DNA from: Trebouxia sp. TZW2008
Taxonomy: Eukaryota > Chlorophyta > Trebouxiophyceae > Trebouxiales > Trebouxiaceae
DNA: 64,000 nt
Assembly (NCBI GenBank): GCA_002118135.1
Contig: BDIU01000121.1
Coordinates: forward strand, 1 to 64,000
Direction of reading: 5' to 3'
The notes under the pieces are model-generated. The model searched no databases. It saw only the letters and a list, made by a program, of their open reading frames with translations, and had not been told where the DNA came from. Below are positions 10,901 through 20,452 of this stretch, piece by piece. The first letter of the stretch is position 1. Each line of letters opens with the position of its first letter. The position numbers and the translations under genes are program-made.

Positions 10901-13900
10901 ATCCTCATTCGCAAGCATGCATACTGACTTTTGATGCTGACGATACAAGCTATGCGTTGGCTTCCGGCCCTGGATCTGTGCCATTGCCAGAGCTGTGGCC
11001 ACAGCTGTCCCACTGCTCTGTGCCAGAGCGTGTAAGACGACATAATGGAACCACGCACATGGGTCAACAAGTTGGGCTGCTGCTTGTGGCAGCCAGAGCA
11101 GCTTCATCACCGGCCCTGTGTCCTCATGCTTTTGAATTACAAAAACAAACTTAGTACCTTGCTTTGTAACGATGTTTGCTCTGCCGCTGATGAATCTGTA
11201 TACATGTTGCAGGCTGCTCCCAAGCTGTGGTCACCTGTGTTGCCAAAGATCATGTCTTGGTGCCTCTCTTGCAGCTGCAGCCCTTGACTTGTAACAATAC
11301 TCACCTTGCTGATGATACTCTTGTTACTGGCTGCTCACAAAACATGATCACCTCCCTTAACTTGTGACATTAGTCACTGTGTTGCTGATGATCTGTGTGT
11401 ATGTTGCAGGCTGCTCACAAGCTGTGATCACCTGATGATGAGCTATGCAATTTTACCCTGATACCACTCTTGAGATGGCGACCCTTGACTCACACCACAC
11501 TTCAAGCTGCACTCATTGCAACTACACAGCCCAAATTCAGAAGCAACTAGACGCTGAGTCTTACATCATGTATCTGATGACCTCGGATCATGTTGCAGGC
11601 TGCTCACAAGCTGTGATCACTTCTGTTGCCAATGAGCTGTGCAACCATGTCCTGGTACCCCTCTTGAAGCTGCATCCTAGTCAAGTCAGTTACAAAGCTC
11701 AATTGGAGAGGCAACCAGACGATGGGTCTTACACTGTGTCAGTGAGCTATGGGAGGCAGAAGACCCTGGCAGAAGAAGAGGACCACAGCTCAGTGGAAGC
11801 GGCGACCCTGCAGTGCCTTCAAGCTGTCAAACGTAAGCGTAGTCTCAGGTCTTGCCTTACTGGTGGTTTGCTGCTGCTTGGCCTGATCTGGTTGATGCAT
11901 TTTGGGTGACTTGGTCCATGAGGTTGCTTTATGTGGAACGCGACAGATCCTACTTGCCACATTTTGAAAAGTTGCAACTTGTTATTGTATGCAGATTGCT
12001 TTCCTTTGTGATAGTCCCTGTGCATCAATTGAGGTCCCTTGCTGCATACTGCTGCACGCGCATTGCTGGAGCGTAGCTTTCCGCATGATCTTGTACGCGG
12101 ATCGCACTAGAGACAATAGTGGGAATGCTGGCTCGCTTATAAGATAAGCACTTGTCAGAAGATTGTCAAGCAGCACTGCTCAAGTCTGCCTGCTGCATGC
12201 AGAGCGTGTTTTCAGCAATGACAGGCAACTGACCCTGGAGCTGGGCCGCGAGCTGTGGCCACAGCTATCTCATCACTGCAGAATCCTGTGTCAGACTGTG
12301 TGACATAGTAACATGATTGTTGTTACGCTTCTGTGCTGCATGCAGACCATGTGTTTAGCAACGACAGGCAACTGACCCTGGGGCTGGGCCGTGAGCTGTG
12401 GCCACAGCTGTCTTGCCACCATATCACCCTGTGACAGAATGTGCAACATAGCATCATCCTGTGTCAGACTGTGTAACATAGTGTTATGGCTGTTACGTCT
12501 GTGTGCTATATGCAGAGCATGTGTTCAGCAATGACAGGCAACTGACCCTGGAGCTGGGTTGTGGGCTGTGGCCACAGCTGTCCCATCACTACATCACCCT
12601 GTGCATGAAGCCAGACCAGCAACAGATGACTGATGCCTCCCAGCTACAGAATCTGCTGAGCCATTTCTCCACAGCAGAGGAATTAGAATCTGCAGCTGTC
12701 AAGCTCTTGTAAGTCATCCACACTGATGCTTTGGTGTGGTTGCGCCGTGAGGTCTGCAAAGCAAATTTCCTCTGTTCAGGTTTTGACCAACAGACTGACT
12801 GATGTAGCTGTATAGGTGCATGCGGCCTGTGTCAATGCATGTCCATTGTTATCAGCTGTATGGCAAAGGTCTCACACACTGCTTGACAATCTCTGCACAT
12901 TGTAGGCAACTGCCAAAAGCGTGACAGCATCAGGACCCTTTGCATGCTGCCTAGCCTTGATCAGGTTGTTGCTCATAGGAGGCTTGAATGGCCTAGTCAC
13001 ACAGCACGTATGTCACAGGACAGACTGCTGTATCAGTGTATGTTTGGGCATTTATCAGGCACTCAGGCCAAGGGTACACCCAGAGATACTTGGCAGTCAA
13101 CTGTGTACAAGGACCTCTCTGCCCTTCATGTTCAATATTGATGGTTTAGGTTAGCACATGATTGAACTGGTGGGAGACAGTTGATTGCTTCTGTACGTAC
13201 CTAGATGGGCCTGCTAGCCCATGTTTACAATGAATGAGTGAAATGAAAGACAGTTGATTGCTCTGTACGTACCTAGATGGGCCTGCTAGCCCATGTTTAA
13301 AATGAATGAGTGGAATGAAAGACAGTTGATTGTTTCTGTACGTACCTAGATGGGCCTGCTAGCCCATGTTTACAATGAATGAGTGAAATGAAAAGCGTGT
13401 GCATGGCAGTAATGGTCACCCCAAAGCCATTTGCAATGGCATCTATAGTAATAGTAGCACATGTGCTGAGTGGGCGCGGCACAAGACTTGTCTTTGTACT
13501 TATGCCAAGCCCAAAACATGATGCAGGCATTTGGACGATCATATGGCAGCATCAGACAGCGCCGAGTCACCGCCGGATATCTCACGGATACACGATTACG
13601 CCCAACACTGCATCAATGGAGCCATGCACGCCAAACGCATGCAGGTATGCAATCTCCTCATGTTTCAAGCCACCAAATTGCACAGCATCTGTCTGATCTC
13701 AGAGTCATCCCAGTCGCTGCTTGCTGTGTCAAGGTTCAGATGCATTGGGTTCGTTGCCTGTCATACAGCCCAGGGTGGGGCTATGCACGCCAAGCACATG
13801 CACGCATACCATCTCTTTGCACCTAAGCCACTAACAATCACTGCACAGCATCTGTCTCATCTCAGAGTCATCCCAGTGGCTGCTTGCTGTGTCAAGGTTT

Positions 13901-16900
13901 AGATGCATTGGAGTCGTTGCCTGTCATACAGCTCAGAGTGGGGCCATGCACGCCAAGCGCACGCAGGCATACCATCTCCTTGCACTCAAGCCACTAACAA
14001 TCACTGCACAGCATCTGTCTCATCTCACAGTCATTGCAGATGCTGCTTGCTGTGTCAAGTTAAGGATGCATCGTATGTCATTGCTTATCATACAGCTCAA
14101 GTTGGAGCCGTGCACGCCAAGCGCATGCAGGCATCCAATCTTCTCATGCACAGATGTCTAAGCCACTGAAATTGTACAGCATCTGTCTCATCTCACAGTC
14201 ATCGCAGATGCTGCTTGCTGTGTCAACTTCAGGATGCATTGGTTTGATTGCCTTATCATTGAGGCCAAACTGGATCATTTGTTGTTGCGCTTCCAGACAG
14301 GCATGGCAAGTCAGTTTTGGTGCCAGCTGTTGGGGTTGCTTGTTGTTGGAACATGGCAGCTGAACAGCTTTACAGTTGTATAGTTTCAGCAGAATAATGC
14401 CTCGATAACTCATGTCCTTCATGTCACTCATGTCTGATCATGACACAATGATATATTCAGATGTTTGAAGTAGAGACTGCCTCTTATGGCATGTGCAACC
14501 AGGCTTGTTGCCTGGCTGAACCACGCAATATGGTTCTTTTTATCTCTGACTCATCTTGTTTCCCTTTTCTTTCCCTCTTTTTCTTCCTTCACCTTGTGGG
14601 ATCCTCAATTTTCTGTCTTGGCTACAGGTAGTGGAGCAGGCAAGGGATGTTGTAATTCATGACACCCAGCTGGAAACTGCAGTGGTTGGGGAGGACATCC
14701 TTCTGACCCCTGAAGCAGCTTCCAGTAGGCCTGATCAGAACAGCCAAAGCTTACTATCAGCAGGTATAGTTTGTTGGCAGATTGTGACAGATCCTCACGC
14801 ATGTGACCTGGTGTTACCAACTGTAACATGCAGTGCGCCATGTGTTGTAAGCATTTGACAGGTATGACATCTTGCTGACCCCTGGAGGAGCTACTGCTGG
14901 CACTCGTCAGAACAGCCAAAGCTTACTATCAGCAGGTACAATTTGCTGAAATCTCAGGACAAATTGTTGCACATGTGACCTGTAATGTAAGCAGTGGCTG
15001 GGGAGGATATCCTGCTGACCCCTAAAGCAGCTACTGCTGACACTGATCAGCACAGCCAAAGCTCATTTTCAGCAGGGATAATTTGTTCAAAGCTGGTAAG
15101 GTCATTGCATATGTGACCTGCAACGTAAGCAGTGATTGAAAAGGACATCTTTCTGACCCCTGGAGCATCACAAAGGGCCTTGTGCAATGCTTTGCCAGAC
15201 ATCATGTTCATTCCCAATGTGGACTACTTGTCTCATACTGCACAAGTGTTGAAGATGACCAAGCTGACTCACCAAGGCAATGCTTGTCTGATGCTGCAGG
15301 TTCATTCACTTTGACAAAATCAACTCATCGAGTGATGCAGCTGGTGGGGGGCTTTGTTCAGGAGGCCGTGAGCAGCGGCAGCCCTGCAGTGGTACAGGCA
15401 ATGTGCAATGCTGTGCCAGACATCATGGTCATCTACACCCAGCCACCACCCAAAATGCAGGAGCAGCTAACGCAGGTAAAACACCACTTACTACAAAGAC
15501 GCTCTTGTTCTAGATCTGTGCTCCTTGGCACAAAAAACAGCGACTGAGCTGCATATTTCTTGAGTGTCTTTGTAGGCAGTGAGTAGCTCATGACATCTGG
15601 AAAGACCAATCATATTGACTTACTCGAAATCACTTCTTGTTGACATTCTGCTGGCTTTGACAGGTGGCGCAACTGTCCTGCCTTCACTACAACAGCTGCC
15701 AATACCTTGCCCATGAGCTGTGCTGCCTGCCTTTTGCCACTAGGCCCCCACTGGCAACCTTGATAGGCAGCAACGGCCAATTCCTGGAGTCCATTAGGGA
15801 GCTGAGAGCCTTTGGCCAAGCATGCTTGGATAGACAGGTACATTCCAGCTTGATATTTCGTGCACTGGAGTCCCCTGCTGCTGTTGACATTAAAAGCATA
15901 GTCAACCGCAAATGTTGTGCATGGCAGTTTGTTATGACCGTCAAGGAGCTGGGAGCCTTTAGGCAGTCATGCTTGCATAGACAGATAAAACCCATTTCAG
16001 GTGTTTTGGGCACTTGTCTTTTTCTGTTTTTGGAAGCACTGTCAATCTCAGGTGATGTGCTGCTGCTGGCACCAAGAAGCATAATCAACAATAATAATAG
16101 TATGCATGGCAGCTTGCTATTGATAATGAATGTATAGACTGCCCAGCTGCTGACAGCCTTTGGGCAGTCATGCTTCAATAGACCGGTAAATCCCAGTTCA
16201 GATGTTTTGGGCACTTGTTTTTTCTGCTTTCTGTGCTACTGTTGGCCTCAAGAAGCATAATGAACAACAACATTATGCATGGCAGCTTGCTGTTGATAAT
16301 GAACGTGAAGACTGCACAGCTGCTGAGAGCCTTTGGGCAGTCATAATTGGATAGACAGGTAAGTGACATGGCCTGCTGATGGCACCAAAGTTGCTTATGA
16401 GATGGAGTAACATTCACAGAGTATCATTGACACCTGGAAACATTGTCGTCAATCACATTAGCATACAGCTGGCAATTTTCATTGGTGTTGTTAAATGTAT
16501 CACACCAGCAATTGCGGCTTGAATTCTCTTGGACTCTGCCAAGTGCATCAGTCATGTGACAATGTATTCTGGCATCAATGCCCTCTGTCATCTGTGTGTG
16601 TACCAATGGCAGGTGCAAAGACAGGCAGATGAGATAGTAGGGCTGTTAGGTGTAGCCCAGGGCTTCAGGCAGGTGACTTCAGGGCAGAAGGGCATCGCCG
16701 CACGGAGGGTGGTGGCTCAAGTGCTGCACAGCCTGAGCCGACTTGGCGATGCCCTAGGCGGCATACTGCCCTCTCAAATCTATGTGCAAGCTGCTGGCCG
16801 AGTGCTGCAAGCTGTGCTGCAGACTGTAATAGGTAGGGCAACACAAAATATGGAATCAAGGAAACAAATGGGGGAAGTCTGTCATTCAGACAAGGGGTCT

Positions 16901-19637
16901 TGGCAGCGAATTGCAAATTGACTGACATGCTACCAGCGTCTGGTATGCATGTCACTTTGCAATGCCCTAGGCGGCACACTGCCCTCTCAAATCTATGCAC
17001 AAGCTGCTGGCCAACTGCTGCAAGCTGTGCTGCAGACTGTGATAGGTAGGGAAACACAAAATGTGGAATCAATGGACTTAATGGGCAAGACTTGCCATTC
17101 AGAAAAGCAGGCAGCAAACTGCAAATGAACAGGAATGGCACCAGCAACATGTATGTGTCTGACTTGACAATGCACTTGTCGGCATACTGCCCTCTCAAGT
17201 CTATGTGCAAGCTGCTGGCCAAGTCCTGCAAGCTGTGCTGCAGACTGTGATAGGTGCAGCAGCACAAAACGCAGAATCAAGGAATTCAACAGGGGAAATT
17301 TGTCATATAGAAAAGGAGTCTAGGCAGCAAGCTGCAGTTGAACAGGAATGGCACCAGCAATTGGTATGTGTGGGACATGACCATGCCCTAGACGGCATTC
17401 CATCCTTCCAGGATTATGTGCAAGCTACAGTCATATGCGATGATGATAGGCTAGTATTGGTCAGCTGTGTTGGTGACCTTCAAATTTGCAACACGCAGCG
17501 CACAAATTCCAACTTTCATGTATGCATCGCTGGCAAATGTCTGATACCAGAAGCATTTACCGAGTCTGTTGATACATGCGGCAGACCAAGAGGGGCGATC
17601 TGGTAGTACAGCTACTCTGACTTGCTGCATTCTGCAGTGCTGGCTGGGTACTGTAGAGCTGTTTCGAAGAAACAACTGCGTTTGTTACCAAACTGTTACT
17701 ATATTGAGTTGTCACTGCTCAGGAGTAACGGTGCAGTCACGACGCACTGACTGGTTCCCAGTTACAGTGTCCTTATATTGAGAGTGTGCTCATGTCGGGT
17801 GAAACAATGATGATATGTCGAATTTCCTTATGGAGTGAAACTGCTGCTCTCTGAATGGCTGTATTTGGTGGTGCCGTGGGTGGGTATTACTGTCCTCACA
17901 ATGTGCTTGATAGGCATGCCAATCCGCTCTGACTGTCATTGCCTGTCATCATAACATCAACAAGAATTGTCCAATAGCAAGAATGTCAATGACTCCAAGC
18001 TGTTTGCTAGACGGTGCAAGCAATGAGAACAACAACAATAGGGTATACAATTCAGCACAGGCGCTAGGTTTGCATGACATACATTCTATCTTGCCGGGCT
18101 GGGTTGTTTTTAGCATCATGGTAAGGACGCCTGATGTCAACCACAGAAAAGTCTCGTTGTAACAACCGTCTTGGTTACCATCAAATTTGTTCTTACTCAG
18201 AGTGACCACTGCAGTGACCACTGCAGTCAGAATGCAGTGATTACTTACCAATGGCATGGTCCTCGCATTGAGCCAGGCAAGACAAAGTCGCTCCAGATCT
18301 TCCCAAGTCAACCTAGGATGCCAGGCTGCCTCTTTAAACAGAGGCTCCTGTTATGATGCCTCCTGGCGTAGAGTTGTTTTTCTATTCAACCTGGGAGATT
18401 TGAATGCAGGCAACCTAATGGCCATCAACGACATATCAGTGGATGACAGCGAGGAACTGCCTAAGATATTGGGGCCATTGGTGGAAGATGGACCAGAAGC
18501 TGCCCTAGGCAGGGCCCATCAGCAGCCTGGAAACGCCCTTAGCCCTGCCACAAACAAGAGGCAACTTCTGCAGACCATGAAGCTTGCAGCACCTGCCATT
18601 GTCAAGCTGCAGGTACAACAAAATCAGAACAATAACAACCGTACATTCCAGCACATGTGCTAGGTGTGTGTCCCCCAAGTCCTGTCTTGCTAGGCAGGCT
18701 TGTTCTGAGCGTCTTTGTAGCTGCAGGTACAGTAACATCTCCTTATAACGACTGCTTTGGTCGCCAAGGAAATTGTCCTTGTGTCAAATTGTCCTTACTT
18801 TAGAGGCACCAGTGCAGTCAGACTGTAGAATTTGGCTCCCAATTGCCTTGTCCTTACATTGAGAGTGTCGTCATATTGGGTGACTTCACAACAAGAATTG
18901 CTGTTTGCTTTTCAGTCTGGAGTTTCTGCTATGAAGTTGATGCACATTCAATTTTGTGGCTTTCGTGCAGATAAGGAACACACCCAAAGATGCATGTGGC
19001 TTGCATTCATGACTACTCAGCATGAGCAAATTGCTGCAGCATGCACTACCAGCATTTTCTGACGGCCCTCCCCATGATCAGTCATCCTCATATATATTCA
19101 CATACTCATATACTCATATATTCACTGCTTTGGATCATATCATATATGGCGCATGCATGCACAGTACACGCTTGCATAAAAAAGACACTCACTTGTCCAG
19201 CATATATTTATAGCAGTGTCAAAGCGTTTGGTTGTCCATCACTGCACTCTGACTGCAATGGTGTTTCTGAGTAACGCTTACTTGATGTAGTGACATTGTC
19301 CTTGACAATAAGTGCAGTTGTACCATCAAGAAATCATTGTATACATATGCATTGTTGTTACATCAAGAATGTTACTAAAGTGCGTGTTGCTGCAGCAAAG
19401 AAACACTGCACAGCAGTTCAGGCCATTGCCACACTTACAGCACAAAAGCCATTGTCATGAGTGCAGGAGCTGTTGGAGCTGATGGATGTGCGACTTGTGG
19501 AAATTGATGACAGATGGGAGTCTGGCAGGCTGCAGGCATGTGGCTTCAGCAACCAGGAGGTGATACATGTGGTCAGGGCTCTGTTTGAGGATACAGACAT
19601 GCGAAGACGCGTCTTGCACAATGTAGCCAGCACTTGA
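7615..19637 (+). CDS. ZW10: ZW10 homologue, 14 exons
   Basis: ZW10 is a subunit of the Dsl1/NRZ ER-Golgi tether and, in animals, of the RZZ kinetochore complex. Exons, all phase-consistent: 7615-7725, 8019-8076, 8380-8589, 9303-9424, 10275-10407, 11599-11832, 12516-12708, 13527-13644, 14628-14763, 15300-15475, 15664-15837, 16613-16832, 18410-18612, 19467-19637. They give 752 residues, close to the 740-780 usual for the family. Recalled plant ZW10 is matched along its length: HYNSCQYLAHEL, then LGDALGGILPSQIYVQAAG, then the C-terminal DDRWESGRLQACGF and VRALFEDTDMRRRVL. The N-terminus is least certain: ATG 7615 is the first plausible in-frame start and intron 1 needs a GC donor (CAG|GCAAGC). 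Introns carry ghost exon copies, MITEs and a LINE 3' end. Identity rests on remembered alignment, not a search. Confidence 0.9.
7947..7994 (+). repeat. (CT)n microsatellite in ZW10 intron 1
   Basis: A pure run of 24 CT units ends 24 bases before the acceptor of ZW10 exon 2 (exon start 8019). It could act as the polypyrimidine tract of that acceptor. Confidence 0.95.
8700..8842 (+). repeat. two ghost copies of ZW10 exon 3 end
   Basis: The end of exon 3 with its donor (GAGGCCTGCCTTGATGCTG|GTAAGC) recurs at about 8717-8742 (GAAGCCTGCCTTGATGCTGG) and 8808-8840 (GAGGTCTGTGTTGATGCTGG then TAAGC). Both lie downstream in the same intron. Confidence 0.75.
9136..9300 (+). repeat. pogo-like MITE copy
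   Basis: This copy contains TTGTCCTTACTCAGAGATAC, AATGCAGTCAGAATGCAG, TTGGTTCCCAACTGCCTTG and GTCCTTACGCCAAGTGTCCTT. It matches copies at 10.55, 17.65, 18.15 and 18.73 kb. It lies in ZW10 intron 3, just before exon 4. Confidence 0.65.
9660..10270 (+). repeat. three tandem ghost copies of ZW10 exon 5 start
   Basis: Units of about 200 bases at about 9673, 9873 and 10072 repeat the acceptor and first two thirds of exon 5 (GTTCTGCAGAGACTG then the AVHSNA coding block and CCCTGCCTGGCTG). The first lacks the CAG of the acceptor. The second keeps an intact reading frame. The third has an extra T. Only the last copy (exon 10275-10407) continues into NALEVWKALQILG and a donor, so it is the real exon. 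Confidence 0.9.
10490..10545 (+). repeat. ghost copy of ZW10 exon 5 end
   Basis: GTCTGGAAAGCAGTGAAAG followed by TATCTGGTCAGTATCAG copies the exon 5 end and donor (GTCTGGAAGGCACTGCAAATTCTG|GGTCAGTACTGC region). It lies downstream of the exon it copies. Confidence 0.75.
10548..10714 (+). repeat. pogo-like MITE copy with readable right end
   Basis: The right end reads TTGTCCTTATAAGGAGAAACAACTGTA. Its reverse complement begins TACAGTTGTTTCTCCTTATAAGG and resembles the left end of the 18.73 kb copy (TACAGTAACATCTCCTTATAACG). A TA next to CAGT is the pattern of pogo/Tigger-type termini with TA target sites. No transposase is present, so it is called a MITE. Confidence 0.65.
11205..11598 (+). repeat. 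tandem ghost copies of ZW10 exon 6 start
   Basis: The acceptor and opening of exon 6 (GTTGCAGGCTGCTCACAAGC) occur at about 11212, 11404 and finally 11593, with a poorer copy near 11328. Copies include degraded versions of CATGTCCTGGTACCCCTC. The last copy is the one joined to the full exon. Confidence 0.85.
12195..12515 (+). repeat. two tandem ghost copies of ZW10 exon 7 start
   Basis: Blocks at about 12200-12290 and 12343-12430 repeat TGCAGAGC-TGTTTCAGCAATGACAGGCAACTGACCC and GTGGCCACAGCTGTC. The last copy starts the real exon at 12516. A shorter match to the GTGGCCACAGCTGTCCCA block also sits near 10990. Confidence 0.9.
12925..13393 (+). mobile_element. truncated non-LTR retrotransposon (LINE) 3' end
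   Basis: The frame at 12944-13141 has the C-terminal signature common in LINE ORF2 proteins: HRRLEW, then HTARMSQDRLL, MFGHLSGTQAKGTPRDTW and VYKDLSAL. After the coding end comes a 3' segment with GTACGTACCTAGATGGGCC and an AATGAATGAGTG tail. That 3' tail of about 72 bases is present three times in tandem (13169-13248, 13249-13320, 13321-13393). Everything upstream of the C-terminal coding part is missing, as expected of 5'-truncated LINE insertions. It sits in ZW10 intron 7. Confidence 0.8.
13760..14350 (+). repeat. three tandem ghost copies of ZW10 exon 8 end
   Basis: The exon 8 end GCCATGCACGCCAAACGCATGCAG|GTATGC is echoed at about 13783, 13943 and 14107 with a spacing near 160 bases. Each unit also carries intron blocks such as CACAGCATCTGTCTCATCTCA and TGCTGCTTGCTGTGTCAA. 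All follow the real exon. Confidence 0.9.
14866..15220 (+). repeat. ghost copies of ZW10 exon 9 end and exon 10 part
   Basis: Exon 9 ends CAGAACAGCCAAAGCTTACTATCAGCAG|GTATAG. Copies at about 14905-14940 and 15040-15080 repeat this block almost exactly, and a shorter copy of its middle (GACATCTTTCTGACCCCTGGAG) is at 15144. At 15177-15220 a separate ghost of exon 10 appears (TGTGCAATGCTTTGCCAGACATCATG). Confidence 0.88.
15930..16365 (+). repeat. three ghost copies of ZW10 exon 11 end
   Basis: The exon 11 end (GCCTTTGGCCAAGCATGCTTGGATAGACAG|GTACAT) is repeated near 15955, 16156 and 16328, with following intron blocks such as CAGATGTTTTGGGCACTTG also repeated. Splice donors of the copies are damaged to different degrees (for example AGACAGATAAAA). 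Confidence 0.88.
16955..17460 (+). repeat. three ghost copies of ZW10 exon 12 end
   Basis: Copies at about 16962-17046 and 17177-17256 keep the frame of LPSQIYAQAAGQLLQAVLQ and LPSQVYVQAAGQVLQAVLQ and still end in TGATAG|GT. A third copy near 17383 (GCCCTAGACGGCATTCCATCC) is badly decayed. The unit is about 215 bases. The first, full-length copy is exon 12. Confidence 0.9.
17640..17810 (+). repeat. pogo-like MITE copy
   Basis: Matches to the family include GAAACAACTGCGTTTGTTACC, TGGTTCCCAGTTACAGTGTCC and TTATATTGAGAGTGT. The left end reads GTACTGTAGAGCTG. It lies in ZW10 intron 12. Confidence 0.6.
18150..18275 (+). repeat. pogo-like MITE copy, internally duplicated
   Basis: It begins near GTCTCGTTGTAACAACCGTC, continues with TTCTTACTCAGAGTGACCAC and has CAGTCAGAATGCAGTGATTAC. 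The block GACCACTGCAGT occurs twice in tandem. Confidence 0.55.
18728..18895 (+). repeat. pogo-like MITE copy with readable left end
   Basis: The left end TACAGTAACATCTCCTTATAACG is followed by GTCCTTACTTTAGAGGCACC, CAATTGCCTTGTCCTTAC and CATTGAGAGTGTCG. This is the clearest family member and was used as the reference for the others. It is in the last ZW10 intron. Confidence 0.65.
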
Positions 19638-20452
19638 ACACATTCTGAAAAAGACATGCATTTCAGATGTTGCTACAATATGTGATCTTGGCGATTTCTC
19701 AAAGCTTGCTCGTCAGTGCACTTTCAGGAATCTGCTTCCAGATCAGCGCCTGAGTACTGCATTTCAGATGGGATCGAGCACATTAAATGCAGGCACATGG
19801 TGAAGCTGCTTGTGAGCCCTTTGTGTTTGTTAGTCATGATCTTGTACGCGTGAATGCAACTCGTCAGTATCAATGAAACCATCATGCAAGCTTCACTACG
19901 AGGGAGCTTCACTACGAGGAGAGGTGCTGGCAGCAAAGCGAGACAAGTCTAAAAAGGATGGCGCTTGTGCAATGCATGATGCAACCAATTTGCCATCGAA
20001 AGCCGGCTGCATGTGCCTGCGCACAGCGAATCTCGTGCAAAGCGTGCAGCATACTATGGAAATCTGCCAATAGCCAAAGTTCCTTATCCAAACGGCTTAT
20101 GGCACATGCGAGCACGGTCACGAGATTGTGCCCTTGATGGCTGTGAAGTGATGCGAAGGCACTACAAGGGCCACGTGCTTTAACTGCCCCTTTTTAGTAC
20201 CAGATCGAGAGCGCAAAAAGATGCCTTACCAAAAAGTTTTGGCTGATTGATGATGGATTTGAATTTTGGCATCCCGCGCAAGTACTGCCTCAATGTACTA
20301 ATTTCGCGCTGAATGTCGATGTGGCAAGAAATCATGTAACAGTGGATGAGGTATGGATGACATCGAACAAAGGCCTCTTGGATAGAATATTTGGCAGGCA
20401 CGGCTCGGGAACGCACCTGGCCGGCGCATCTGTGCAGCCTGCAGCAAATCGC
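19638..20452. other. intergenic region between ZW10 and the MYB gene
   Basis: No gene is convincing. It should hold the ZW10 3' untranslated region and the MYB promoter. The MYB frame is open upstream to an ATG at 20321, so part of it could be coding. Two tandem CTTCACTACGAGG(A/G)AG blocks lie at about 19890-19922. Confidence 0.4.

Noticed and set aside
16955..17260. Extra true exons of ZW10
   Set aside because: Adding them would lengthen ZW10 by repeated helices beyond the family length, and they lack acceptors directly before the frame; kept as ghosts with a note on possible alternative use.
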